A program made the translations under genes and the position numbers. Shown here piece by piece: positions 35,672 through 43,201 of a stretch of 64,000 nucleotides of DNA. Source of the stretch: Streptomyces sp. NBS 14/10 (lineage in GTDB: Bacteria; Actinomycetota; Actinomycetes; Streptomycetales; Streptomycetaceae); contig NZ_NCSM01000022.1 in assembly GCF_002224125.1 (NCBI RefSeq), forward strand, positions 682,690-746,689, given 5' to 3'. How positions within the stretch are numbered: position 1 is the first letter of the stretch; each line of letters begins with the position of its first letter. Below the pieces are notes generated by a model. That model had not been told where the DNA came from. It did not search any database and worked only from the letters and a program-made list of their open reading frames with translations.

Positions 35672-37039
35672 TCACATGCGCTCGAAGGACCGGAAGCGCT
35701 CCCAGTCCGTGACGGCGGTGTCGTATGCCTCCTGCTCGACACGCGCCATGTTGAGGTAGTGCTCGACGACCTCCTCGCCGAAGGCGGCCCGCGCTATGGG
35801 GCTGGTCCGCCACAGCTCGGCGGCGTCGCGCAGGGTGGCCGGGACGTGTTCGGCGTCGCCGTTGTAGGCGTTGCCGGTGCACACCTCGGGGAGCTCCAGC
35901 TCCTCCTCGATCCCGTAAAGACCGGCCGCGACCATGCCCGCGACGGCGAGGTAGGGGTTGACGTCGCCGCCCGGGAGGCGGTTCTCCAGGCGGTGGGAGG
36001 GGCCGTGGCCGATGACGCGCAGCGCGCAGGTGCGGTTGTCCGGGCCCCAGGCGACGGCGGTGGGCGCGAAGGAGCCGGGGCGGAAGCGCTTGTAGGAGTT
36101 GATGTTCGGCGCGTAGAGGAGGGTGAAGTCGCGCATCGCGGCCAGCTGCCCGGCGAGGAAGTGGCGCATCGTCTTGGACATGCCGTACGGGCCGTCGCCG
36201 TCGGCGAGCACGGGCGCGCCCGACTCGTCGCGCAGCGAGAGGTGGATATGGCAGGAGTTGCCCTCGCGCTCGTCGTACTTGGCCATGAAGGTCAGCGCCA
36301 CGCCCTCCTGGGCGGCGATCTCCTTGGCGCCGGTCTTGTAGATGGTGTGCTGGTCGCAGGTGGTCACGGCGTCGTCGTAGCGGAAGGCGATCTCGTGCTG
36401 GCCGAAGTTGCACTCGCCCTTGGCCGACTCGACGGTCATCCCGGCCGCGCCCATCTCGTTGCGGATACGGCGCAGCAGGGGCTCGACGCGGCCGGTGCCG
36501 AGCACGGAGTAGTCGACGTTGTACTGGTTGGCGGGGGTCAGCCCGCGGTAGCCGGCGCCCCAGGCCTGTTCGTAGGTGTCCTTGAAGACCATGAACTCCA
36601 GCTCGGTGCCCGCGTACGCGGTCCAGCCGCGCTCGGCGAGCCGGTCCAGCTGGCGGCGCAGGATCTGGCGCGGGGAGGCGAGCACGGGCGAGCCGTCGTG
36701 CCAGGCCAGATCGGCGGTGATGAGCGCGGTTCCGGGGTTCCAGGGGGTGCGGCGCAGGGTGGCGGTGTCACCATGCATGGCGAAGTCGCCGTAGCCGCGC
36801 TCCCAGGAGGACATGGCGTAGCCGTCGACGGTGTTCATATCGGCGTCTACGGCGAGGAGGTAGTTGCACCCTTCGGTGCCGTGCTCCAGGACCTCGTCGA
36901 GGAAGAACCGGGCGGCGAACCGCTTGCCCTGGAGCCTGCCCTGCATATCGGTGAAGGCGAGGACGACGGTGTCGATCTCTCCCGCGTCGACGAGCGTGGT
37001 CAACTCGTCGACGGAGAGCGGGGGCGTGCGGTCAGCCAC
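35672..37039 (-). CDS. glnA4: Glutamine-synthetase-like gamma-glutamyl-amine ligase (GlnA4 type)
   Basis: 455 residues with the beta-grasp and catalytic domains of GS-like enzymes (GTELEFMVFKDTYEQ, metal-binding GECNFGQHEIAFRY, GNSCHIHLSL, NSYKRFRPGSFAP, ENRLPGGDVNPYLA). In Streptomyces, GlnA4 ligates glutamate to ethanolamine with ATP; the neighbours here match that locus (regulator, permease, ALDH, hydrolase), so the same role is likely. GTG at 37039 with GGAGGCATCACC directly upstream; the frame continues to 37234 across the divergent regulator start and is not coding there. Confidence 0.88.
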   Translation of the reverse strand: MADRTPPLSVDELTTLVDAGEIDTVVLAFTDMQGRLQGKRFAARFFLDEVLEHGTEGCNYLLAVDADMNTVDGYAMSSWERGYGDFAMHGDTATLRRTPWNPGTALITADLAWHDGSPVLASPRQILRRQLDRLAERGWTAYAGTELEFMVFKDTYEQAWGAGYRGLTPANQYNVDYSVLGTGRVEPLLRRIRNEMGAAGMTVESAKGECNFGQHEIAFRYDDAVTTCDQHTIYKTGAKEIAAQEGVALTFMAKYDEREGNSCHIHLSLRDESGAPVLADGDGPYGMSKTMRHFLAGQLAAMRDFTLLYAPNINSYKRFRPGSFAPTAVAWGPDNRTCALRVIGHGPSHRLENRLPGGDVNPYLAVAGMVAAGLYGIEEELELPEVCTGNAYNGDAEHVPATLRDAAELWRTSPIARAAFGEEVVEHYLNMARVEQEAYDTAVTDWERFRSFERM

Positions 37040-37094
37040 GGTGATGCCTCCTGTCGGTACGACTGGGTACGACTCGGTCCGGCCGGAGCCATAA

Positions 37095-37114
37095 GGTATT
37101 CGGGTAGACCATTG
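37095..37114 (+). promoter_or_regulatory. Shared 20-nt motif, copy 1 (regulator/glnA4 promoter)
   Basis: GGTATTCGGGTAGACCATTG, ending 26 nt before the regulator ATG. It matches 15 of 20 positions with 37984-38003 before the permease gene. It contains GGTAGACC, a FadR-like GGTNNACC half palindrome. A TCCGGCCGGA palindrome lies just upstream at about 37078-37087. Confidence 0.5.
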
Positions 37115-37140
37115 ATTGGGAAGTAGGTGCGGAAGGTTCC

Positions 37141-37935
37141 ATGAACGGCGGCGGAAGCGGCACGGGGGCCGTGGGCGACCGGCTGGCGCCGGTGCTGCGG
37201 CCGGTGCGGGCCGGAAACGGCTTCGAGGAGGCACTGGAGCGGATACTCCGGATCCTTCGGCTGGGCCTGGTCCCCGAGGGCGAGCGGCTGCCGTCCGAGC
37301 GGGAGCTGGCCGAGCGGCTGCGGATCAGCCGGGTGACGCTGCGCGAGGTGCTGAAGGTGCTGGCCGACCAGGGTCTTGTGGAGAGCCGGCGCGGCCGCTA
37401 CGGCGGCACCTTCGTACGGGCCCGGCCGGAGCCGGCCAGGGGCGGCGAGGACGAGCTGCGGCGCCGGATCCGGGAGGTGGACGTCGAGGACACGCTGCGG
37501 TTCCGGGAGGTCCTGGAGGTGGGCGCGGCCGGGCTGTGCGCCGCGCACGGGCTGTCCGACGAGCGGGCCGCCCGGCTGCGGGCCGCCCTCGACGCGACGC
37601 GCGACGCGCCGCTCGCCGACTATCGCCGGCTGGACACGATGCTCCATCTGACGCTCGCGGAGCTGGCGGGCTCACCCTCGCTCGCCGCCCAGTACGCGGC
37701 TGTCCGCGCCACCGTCAACGACCTGCTGGACTGCATCCCGCTGCTGGTGCGCAACCTGGAGCACTCGCAGGCGCAGCACACCGCGCTGGTCGAGGCGGTG
37801 CTGGACGGCGACGCCGACGGGGCGCGCGAGGTGATGCGGGAGCACTGCGAGGGCACGGCGGCACTGCTGCGCGGCTTCCTGTCCGACGACACGGCCGACG
37901 CCACGGGTACGGATACGGATAACGGGCAGGGTTAA
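37141..37935 (+). CDS. FadR/GntR-type regulator (FCD domain)
   Basis: 264 residues. N-terminal winged helix (LPSERELAERLRISRVTLREVLKVLADQGLVE region) and C-terminal all-helical FCD ligand-binding domain with metal-type residues in LDTMLHLTLAELAGSP and EHSQAQHTALVEAV. Divergent from glnA4 and just upstream of the permease, so it probably senses an amine or its glutamyl product and controls both units. Ends with an acidic, Thr-rich tail. Confidence 0.87.
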   Translation: MNGGGSGTGAVGDRLAPVLRPVRAGNGFEEALERILRILRLGLVPEGERLPSERELAERLRISRVTLREVLKVLADQGLVESRRGRYGGTFVRARPEPARGGEDELRRRIREVDVEDTLRFREVLEVGAAGLCAAHGLSDERAARLRAALDATRDAPLADYRRLDTMLHLTLAELAGSPSLAAQYAAVRATVNDLLDCIPLLVRNLEHSQAQHTALVEAVLDGDADGAREVMREHCEGTAALLRGFLSDDTADATGTDTDNGQG

Positions 37936-37959
37936 CCGGCGTTTTACGCAGAGGTCTTG

Positions 37960-37991
37960 CGCATACCCGCCGGACAAGGCAAAGGTATGCG
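37960..37991. promoter_or_regulatory. Inverted repeat before the permease
   Basis: CGCATACC (37960-37967) and GGTATGCG (37984-37991), 16-nt spacing, just after the regulator gene. The right arm overlaps motif copy 2. Could be an operator or weak terminator. Confidence 0.4.
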
Positions 37992-38003
37992 TCCAAACCA
38001 TTG
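37984..38003 (+). promoter_or_regulatory. Shared 20-nt motif, copy 2 (permease promoter)
   Basis: GGTATGCGTCCAAACCATTG, ending 31 nt before the permease ATG. See copy 1 at 37095-37114. The similar distance to both start codons supports a promoter or operator role. Confidence 0.5.
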
Positions 38004-38034
38004 CCCGCGCCTCTCGTGTGGACCAGGAGCATCC

Positions 38035-39504
38035 ATGGCCGACGGAACCGAGTCCCCGCGCACCTCTCTCAGCCCTCCCGACGGCGCCGCGCCCGCCGAG
38101 GACGCCTATCTGGAACGCCGCACCCTGCGCCGCGGCAGCGCGGGCCCGCTGCTGCTGACCGGCCTCGGCGTCGCGTACGTCGTCTCCGGCGACTTCTCCG
38201 GCTGGAACTTCGGGCTGGCGGAGGGCGGCTTCGGCGGCCTGGCCATCGCTGCCGTACTGATGGGCCTGATGTACACCTGCATGGTCTTCGCCCTCGCCGA
38301 ACTGGCGGCGATCCTGCCCACGGCGGGCGGCGGCTACGGCTTCGCACGGCGCGCCCTCGGCACCTGGGGCGGCTTTCTGACCGGCACGGCGATCCTCATC
38401 GAGTACGTCCTCGCGCCCGCCGCGATCGCCATCTTCATCGGCGACTACGTCGAATCGCTCGGCCTGTTCGGCCTCGAATCCGGCTGGCCGGTCTACCTCG
38501 CCTGCTTCGTCATCTTCATCGGCATCCACCTGTGGGGCGTGGGCGAGGCCCTGCGCTTCAGCCTGATCGTCACCGCCATCGCCGTCGCCGCGCTGCTGAT
38601 CTTCGCGTTCGGCGCCTTCACCGACTTCGACTCCGCCTCCCTCGACGACATCCCGGTCGACCACTCGGCCCTCGGCGCCAGCTCCTGGCTGCCGTTCGGC
38701 CTGCTCGGCATCTGGTCGGCGTTCCCCTTCGGCATGTGGTTCTTCCTGGGCGTGGAGGGCGTACCGCTCGCGGCCGAGGAGACCCGCGACCCCGCGCGCA
38801 CCCTGCCCAGGGCCATGGCCTGGTCGGTGGGCATCCTGCTGGTGCTGGCCCTGCTCACCTTCCTCGCCGCGACCGGTGCGCGCGGCGCGAACGCGGTCCA
38901 GGACGCGGGCAACCCCCTCGTCGAGGCGCTACAGCCGGACGGCAAGGCGACCACCCTGTCCCGCATCGTCAACTACGCGGGCCTGGCCGGCCTCGTCGCC
39001 TCCTTCTTCTCCCTCATCTACGCCGGCTCACGACAGCTGTTCGCCCTCTCCCGCGCCGGCTACCTCCCCCGCTTCCTCTCCCTCACCAGCCGCCGCAAGG
39101 CCCCCTACCTGGGCCTGCTGGTCCCCGGCGCGCTCGGCTTCGCACTCGCGGCGGCGACCGGCGACGGCGCCCGGATGCTCAACGTCGCGGTCTTCGGCGC
39201 CACCATCTCGTACGCGCTGATGTCCCTCTCCCATATCGTGCTGCGCCGCCGCGAACCGGGGCTGCACCGCCCGTACCGGACCCCGGGCGGCGTGCTGACC
39301 TCCTCCGTCGCCTTCGTCCTGGCCTGCTCGGCGCTCGTGGCCACCTTCCTGGTGGACAAGGACGCCGCCTTCATCGCACTGGGCGTCTACGCCGTGGCCC
39401 TCGCCTACTTCGCCTTCTACAGCCGGCACCGTCTGGTCGCGGCGGCTCCCGAGGAGGAGTTCGCGGCACTGGCGGAGGCGGAGGCGGAACTGTCCCGCGA
39501 CTGA
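38035..39504 (+). CDS. APC-family amine permease (ethanolamine permease-like)
   Basis: 489 residues with about twelve membrane helices of the amino acid-polyamine-organocation superfamily (VVSGDFSGWNFGLAEGGFGG, GIWSAFPFGMWFFLGVEGVPLAAEET). The GDFSGWNFG segment is typical of ethanolamine/amine permeases. AGGAGCATCC immediately precedes the ATG. It likely imports the amine substrate of the GlnA4-type ligase. The next gene starts 4 nt after its stop. Confidence 0.88.
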   Translation: MADGTESPRTSLSPPDGAAPAEDAYLERRTLRRGSAGPLLLTGLGVAYVVSGDFSGWNFGLAEGGFGGLAIAAVLMGLMYTCMVFALAELAAILPTAGGGYGFARRALGTWGGFLTGTAILIEYVLAPAAIAIFIGDYVESLGLFGLESGWPVYLACFVIFIGIHLWGVGEALRFSLIVTAIAVAALLIFAFGAFTDFDSASLDDIPVDHSALGASSWLPFGLLGIWSAFPFGMWFFLGVEGVPLAAEETRDPARTLPRAMAWSVGILLVLALLTFLAATGARGANAVQDAGNPLVEALQPDGKATTLSRIVNYAGLAGLVASFFSLIYAGSRQLFALSRAGYLPRFLSLTSRRKAPYLGLLVPGALGFALAAATGDGARMLNVAVFGATISYALMSLSHIVLRRREPGLHRPYRTPGGVLTSSVAFVLACSALVATFLVDKDAAFIALGVYAVALAYFAFYSRHRLVAAAPEEEFAALAEAEAELSRD

Positions 39505-39508
39505 GAGA

Positions 39509-40231
39509 TTGGACCCTGCGTTGTCACAGCCCCCACGGCCCCTCATCGGCATCAGCACCTACCTGGAGTCCGCGGTCAGCTGGGGCGTCTGGCACCAGCC
39601 CGCGGCCCTGCTCCCGGCCGGATACCACCGCCTCGTCCAGCGCGCGGGTGGCCTGGCCGTCATGCTGCCGCCGGACGACGCCCCGGCGTCGGCCCCGTCC
39701 GTGGTCTCCCGCCTGGACGCCCTGGTCATCGCGGGCGGCCCCGACGTCGAACCCGTACGCTACGGCGCCGAGCCCCACGAGCGCACCGGCCCGCCCGCGC
39801 GGGAGCGGGACGCGTGGGAACTGGCCCTGATCGACGCGGCGTTGGCGGACGGCGTGCCGCTGCTGGGCATCTGCCGCGGCATGCAACTGCTGAACGTCAC
39901 GTTTGGCGGCACGCTCGTCCAGCACTTGGAGGGCCATGTCGGCCCGCCGGGCGTCTTCGAGCGCCACGAGGTCAAGCCGGTGCCGGGCACGCTGCTGGCC
40001 CGGATCGCGCCGGAGGCGGTGTCCGTGCCGACGTACCACCACCAGACGGTGGACCGGCTGGGCGAGGGGCTGACGGTCTCGGCGCGCGCGACGGAGGACG
40101 GGACGGTGGAGGCGGTGGAGCTGCCGGGGGGCGCGGGCTTTGTGCTCGGGGTGCAGTGGCATCCCGAAGCAGGGGAAGATGTGCGGGTCATGCGTGCGCT
40201 GGTCGACGCGGCGGCCGCGGCAAGGGGCTGA
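39509..40231 (+). CDS. Gamma-glutamyl hydrolase (class I glutamine amidotransferase-like, PuuD type)
   Basis: 240 residues. Catalytic Cys near 122 in GICRGMQLLNV, His in VQWHPEA. PuuD-type hydrolases release the free acid from gamma-glutamyl-amino acids, which would be the last step here (for ethanolamine: gamma-glutamylglycine to glutamate plus glycine). The start is uncertain: TTG at 39509 or TTG at 39521, both non-standard, in an operon with the permease. Confidence 0.87.
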   Translation: MDPALSQPPRPLIGISTYLESAVSWGVWHQPAALLPAGYHRLVQRAGGLAVMLPPDDAPASAPSVVSRLDALVIAGGPDVEPVRYGAEPHERTGPPARERDAWELALIDAALADGVPLLGICRGMQLLNVTFGGTLVQHLEGHVGPPGVFERHEVKPVPGTLLARIAPEAVSVPTYHHQTVDRLGEGLTVSARATEDGTVEAVELPGGAGFVLGVQWHPEAGEDVRVMRALVDAAAAARG

Positions 40232-40269
40232 ACGTCCAGCGCCTCGCCGATCCCCGGCTATGGGCGAGC

Positions 40270-40298
40270 GGGCCCGCCGGAGCAGCTCCGGCGGGCCC
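40270..40298. terminator. Bidirectional terminator hairpin
   Basis: Perfect 13-bp stem GGGCCCGCCGGAG / CTCCGGCGGGCCC with a 3-nt loop, between the convergent hydrolase and secreted-protein genes. Confidence 0.8.
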
Positions 40299-40324
40299 GA
40301 TCAGAAGAGAAGAGAGGACGCCGA

Positions 40325-40723
40325 CTACGCCCAGAACACGGCCGAGTCTTCGTACTCGAAGGGGCTGCCGGACTTGCTGAGGTAAATCTTGATGGAGTAG
40401 CCCGCACCCTCCGTCAAGTCGTGGCCATTCGAGGCACTGTGAGTGACGCAGTTTCCGTTTCCGCCCACGGAAAACTCGTCGTAATAGTGGTAGCCAGAGA
40501 CCTCCAGATTGACCTTCCAACCGTCGGCCTCGATGTCGCACAGCTCCATGACGTCGCCGTTCGCCCTGAAGCGAACCCGACCGCCCGGGTCGCCGTCGTT
40601 GGTGTGCAGCTGATTGTCCCAGGTAGCGGTGGTGGCCGCCCCGGCGGTGGGCGCGCCGAGCAAGGGCACAGCCGCCGCGGCAACGGCCACGGCAAACGCG
40701 CTGAGGGTCCTGCGGAACTTCAT
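40325..40723 (-). CDS. Small secreted protein, paralogue A
   Basis: 132 residues: signal peptide (MKFRRTLSAFAVAVAAAAVP…AGA) and a mature domain of about 100 residues with two cysteines (LCDIEADGW and GNCVTH) that may form a disulfide. No named family recognised. It is a close paralogue of the gene at 41360-41779, sharing the DPGGRVRF, CDIEADGWKVNL, VGGNG and NGHDLTE segments. ATG at 40723 with TTGGGGAGTGAC; the predicted promoter lies 120 nt upstream, leaving a long 5' leader. Confidence 0.75.
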   Translation of the reverse strand: MKFRRTLSAFAVAVAAAAVPLLGAPTAGAATTATWDNQLHTNDGDPGGRVRFRANGDVMELCDIEADGWKVNLEVSGYHYYDEFSVGGNGNCVTHSASNGHDLTEGAGYSIKIYLSKSGSPFEYEDSAVFWA

Positions 40724-40842
40724 GTCACTCCCCAAGAGGAAACAAAGCGAAGCAGTGTGCCCGGGGATGCGCACTTTCAATACTCTTGCCATATGCCAGA
40801 GTTGAGTGCGGCACATCTGCCTGCTGAGTGGTTGCCGCGAGG

Positions 40843-40872
40843 AATATAAGAGGCTGGAACAACCATGGTCAA
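40843..40872 (-). promoter_or_regulatory. Promoter of secreted paralogue A
   Basis: TTGACC (40872-40867), 18-nt spacer, TATATT (40848-40843). The spacer matches that of the paralogue B promoter (GTTGTT…GCCTCT). Confidence 0.6.
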
Positions 40873-40906
40873 CTTCTGGATGCGATAGTTGCGAGCACGG
40901 TCGGCC

Positions 40907-41224
40907 TCAGCGCTCCCCGTCCACCTCGGCACCGGAGATCCGGGCGGTGGTGGCCGTACCACCCGGACCGGTCATCGTCGGCTGGAGGGTGAGGGAGATG
41001 CGCTGGGTCTCGCTGGTCGAGTACTTGCCGTTACCGCCCGCCTCGACGACCCAGAAGCGGACCCTGCCGTTCGCGCCGCCCTCTTTGGTGACGGCCACGG
41101 TGACTTCGATCTCGATCGGGCCGACGTCGAACTTCAGCGCCTCGTCCGCGCCTGCCGCCGCCGCGGCGGTCAGCTGTGCTCGCAACTCGCGGATCATCTC
41201 CGACAGTTCGACCATCTCCGCCAC
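40907..41224 (-). CDS. Trypco2 family protein
   Basis: 105 residues: an N-terminal helix (LSEMIRELRAQLTAAAAAG) followed by a beta-rich domain (IEIEVTVAVTKEGGANGRVRFWVVEAGG, …QRISLTLQP). This is the pattern of the trypsin-co-occurring domain 2 family, which accompanies trypsin-like proteases and other effectors in bacterial conflict and signalling systems. No trypsin-like gene is adjacent here. It lies between two secreted paralogues but has its own terminator-separated unit. Confidence 0.75.
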   Translation of the reverse strand: MAEMVELSEMIRELRAQLTAAAAAGADEALKFDVGPIEIEVTVAVTKEGGANGRVRFWVVEAGGNGKYSTSETQRISLTLQPTMTGPGGTATTARISGAEVDGER

Positions 41225-41298
41225 GGGCCCCCCTCGTCACTCGTCCCGGGAGACGAAATCCTACAAGGGGGCACCGACAGCGAAGGCGGACCACAGGC

Positions 41299-41334
41299 GA
41301 TCGGCCCGCCGGAAGAATATCCGGCGGGCCGATC
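41299..41334 (-). terminator. Terminator of secreted paralogue B
   Basis: 15-bp perfect stem, GATCGGCCCGCCGGA (41299-41313) with its complement at 41320-41334, 6-nt loop AGAATA, 26 nt after the gene's stop. Confidence 0.8.
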
Positions 41335-41359
41335 GGGAGAGACAACGCTAACGCTGTGG

Positions 41360-41779
41360 CTAGGCGACCCAGTCCGATACGTCGTCGTACTCCAGGGGGG
41401 TACCGGACTTGCTGAGGTAGATCTCGAAGTAGTAGTGCTGGTTCTCCGTCAGGTCGTGGCCGTTCGCGGCAGTGTGGGTGACGCAGCTGCCGTTGCCGCC
41501 CACGGACATGCGGTCGACCACGTTCGTGTTCGAGCCGTGGACGATCGTCAGGTTGACCTTCCAGCCGTCGGCCTCGATGTCGCACAGCTCCACTTTGTCG
41601 CCGTCCGCCTTGAAGCGGACGCGGCCGCCCGGGTCGCTGTCGTTGGTGTGCATCTGCTCGTCCCACCAGTCGGCGGTGGTGGCGGTGGGAGCGGCACTGG
41701 CGGTGGGCGCGGTGAGCAGGGGCGCCCCTGCCGCGGCGATGGCCACCGCGAACGCGGCGAGGGTCTTGCGGTACTTCAT
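41360..41779 (-). CDS. Small secreted protein, paralogue B
   Basis: 139 residues: signal peptide (MKYRKTLAAFAVAIAAAG…ASA) and a mature domain with two cysteines in the same places as paralogue A. It shares most of the central block with A but has a different segment around VHGSNTNVVDRM. Function unknown. ATG at 41779 preceded by TTGGGAAGTGAC; its -10 is only 17 nt away. Confidence 0.75.
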   Translation of the reverse strand: MKYRKTLAAFAVAIAAAGAPLLTAPTASAAPTATTADWWDEQMHTNDSDPGGRVRFKADGDKVELCDIEADGWKVNLTIVHGSNTNVVDRMSVGGNGSCVTHTAANGHDLTENQHYYFEIYLSKSGTPLEYDDVSDWVA

Positions 41780-41795
41780 GTCACTTCCCAAGAAG

Positions 41796-41825
41796 AGCAT
41801 AAGAGGCTTGATCAACAACGGTTCA
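41796..41825 (-). promoter_or_regulatory. Promoter of secreted paralogue B
   Basis: TGAACC (41825-41820), 18-nt spacer, TATGCT (41801-41796). It overlaps a GTTCAT-T-ATGAAC palindrome (41821-41833) that may be an operator. Confidence 0.6.
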
Positions 41826-41845
41826 TTATGAACGGGCCGTTGACC

Positions 41846-41869
41846 GGCAGGGGCCCGGGCTCCCCTGCC
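41846..41869 (-). terminator. Terminator hairpin of the chitosanase gene
   Basis: GGCAGGGG (41846-41853) pairs with CCCCTGCC (41862-41869), 8-nt loop, 15 nt after the stop. Confidence 0.65.
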
Positions 41870-41883
41870 GCAGGGAAGGACGG

Positions 41884-42771
41884 TCAGGAGTTGATCTCGA
41901 AGGGGTCGCCGTACACCTTCCACTTGAGCGGGGGCTCGAGCCCGAGGCTGCCCTCGTTGAGGAACTTCCGCTGCTCGGTGTCCACCCGGCTGGTGTCGCT
42001 GTGCGCCTCTTCGCTCTGCATGGCCTTCTTGCGGGCGTCCAGGAAGGCGTTGAGGTAGGTCTTCTCGTCGCCACCCTGCGCCGGGGTCTTGGCCTTGGAC
42101 ATGGCGGTCTTGCGGATGCCGCCGAAGCTGTACTTGCTGTCGCCGGGGCCGTGCATGACGATCGCGTCGTAGTAGATGAACTGGCCCAGCGTGCCTATTC
42201 CGTCGGCCTTGCCCTGGTTGACGGACGGGTTGAAGTAGACGCGGTCGCGCTCGTGTTCCTGCGCGTCCTGGAAGGCCTTGTCCTCGGCGGCCTTCTTCCA
42301 GTCCTTGGTGAAGTTGGGGTCGAGGCCGTCGTGGGAGTCGCTGCCGTCGACGTCGCGCAGCGCGGGCAGGTACTTGGCCAGTACGTTGCCGGGCTTGACC
42401 TGGGTGTAGTACTCGACGAGTTCGAGCATGTCGCCGGTGCCCGAGCAGAAACCTATGATCCCGGCGGTGTAGCCGCGGCCGTCGTCTATGTCCTCGATGT
42501 ACTTGAACTGGGCGCGCCAGTCCAGCGAGGAGTTCTCCGCGCTGGAGACCAGCTTCATGGCGATCTCCTTCTTGGCGGGATCGTCCAGGTTCTTCACCGC
42601 GGCCGTCCGGTGGTCCGCCGTTACGGCCTGCGCGGCCTGCGCCGCCTTTCCGGCGGGCGCGGACGCCGACGAGGGCGTGTGCTCGGTGGCCTGGCCGATT
42701 CCGACGCTGGTGAGGACGAGCGCCGCCGGGACGGCTACAGCGGCGGCCACGAGGCCGATCCTCTTGGGCAT
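41884..42771 (-). CDS. csnA: Secreted chitosanase, GH46
   Basis: 295 residues. Signal peptide followed by a GH46 domain; the general acid is E79 (SSAENSSLDW) and the base D97 (YIEDIDDGRG), with the 18-residue spacing of Streptomyces N174 chitosanase. It hydrolyses chitosan outside the cell to oligosaccharides. A perfect CsnR-type palindrome lies 75 nt upstream. The signal region is Ala-rich with a longer spacer (about 30-55) than the mature start. Confidence 0.95.
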   Translation of the reverse strand: MPKRIGLVAAAVAVPAALVLTSVGIGQATEHTPSSASAPAGKAAQAAQAVTADHRTAAVKNLDDPAKKEIAMKLVSSAENSSLDWRAQFKYIEDIDDGRGYTAGIIGFCSGTGDMLELVEYYTQVKPGNVLAKYLPALRDVDGSDSHDGLDPNFTKDWKKAAEDKAFQDAQEHERDRVYFNPSVNQGKADGIGTLGQFIYYDAIVMHGPGDSKYSFGGIRKTAMSKAKTPAQGGDEKTYLNAFLDARKKAMQSEEAHSDTSRVDTEQRKFLNEGSLGLEPPLKWKVYGDPFEINS

Positions 42772-42845
42772 CTGGATCTCCGTTCCTTGTCGTCTGTGGG
42801 GGAAGCGCGCACGGATCGCCGCGGGAAGACGCTCCCGACGATCCG

Positions 42846-42862
42846 TTAGGAACCTTTCCTAA
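42846..42862. promoter_or_regulatory. CsnR-type chitosanase operator
   Basis: TTAGGAA-CCT-TTCCTAA, 7-bp perfect arms around 3 nt. This matches the AGGAAA/TTTCCT-type palindrome found upstream of Streptomyces chitosanase genes and bound by the ROK repressor CsnR. It sits in the spacer of a TTGAAT-N16-TAACGG promoter-like pair. Confidence 0.75.
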
Positions 42863-42919
42863 CCATTCAACCGAGCATGCCATGCCCGCGACAAGAGCTA
42901 GGAACGAAGAAGACCCCGA

Positions 42920-43060
42920 CGGGCCGCCGAAGACCCCGAGTCGCCGACTCCACGTAGACCTTGTACGGCTCCAGCACGGCCGCGCGGTAACGATGCGTCG
43001 GCTCATCCGCGAACCCCTCGGGGGACACCGGCGAGTTCCATAGCGCCTTGCTGAGATCTG
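42920..43060 (-). pseudogene. Remnant of a small membrane-protein gene (RipA-like N-terminus)
   Basis: The 430-nt gap between csnA and the MBL gene contains, on the minus strand, a readable stretch DLSKALWNSPVSPEGF followed by RYRAAVLEPYKVYVES. The RYxAAVLEQYKLYVEMADR-type segment is characteristic of the N-terminus of a common actinobacterial membrane-protein family (annotated RipA-family octameric). Here there is an in-frame TGA upstream, no start codon, and the membrane part is missing. Read as a decayed gene. Nothing else coding is seen from 43080 to 43201. Confidence 0.4.
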
Positions 43061-43201
43061 TCCGCCGACCGCGCGTTCTTCAACGACCCGGAGCCGGCAC
43101 AGCTCGTCGATCGCCGACCTGCCCCGTGGGGCTCGACACCGTATCCATGCCGTCCCGGCGAAACGGACGGCGCGGCCGGGTGGCCGCTACGTCTGGGCCC
43201 G

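Noticed and set aside
42772..43201. Shadow frames in the gap after csnA as a real gene
   Set aside because: Only a short remnant with an upstream in-frame stop and no start codon can be read; other frames are low-complexity Arg/Pro.
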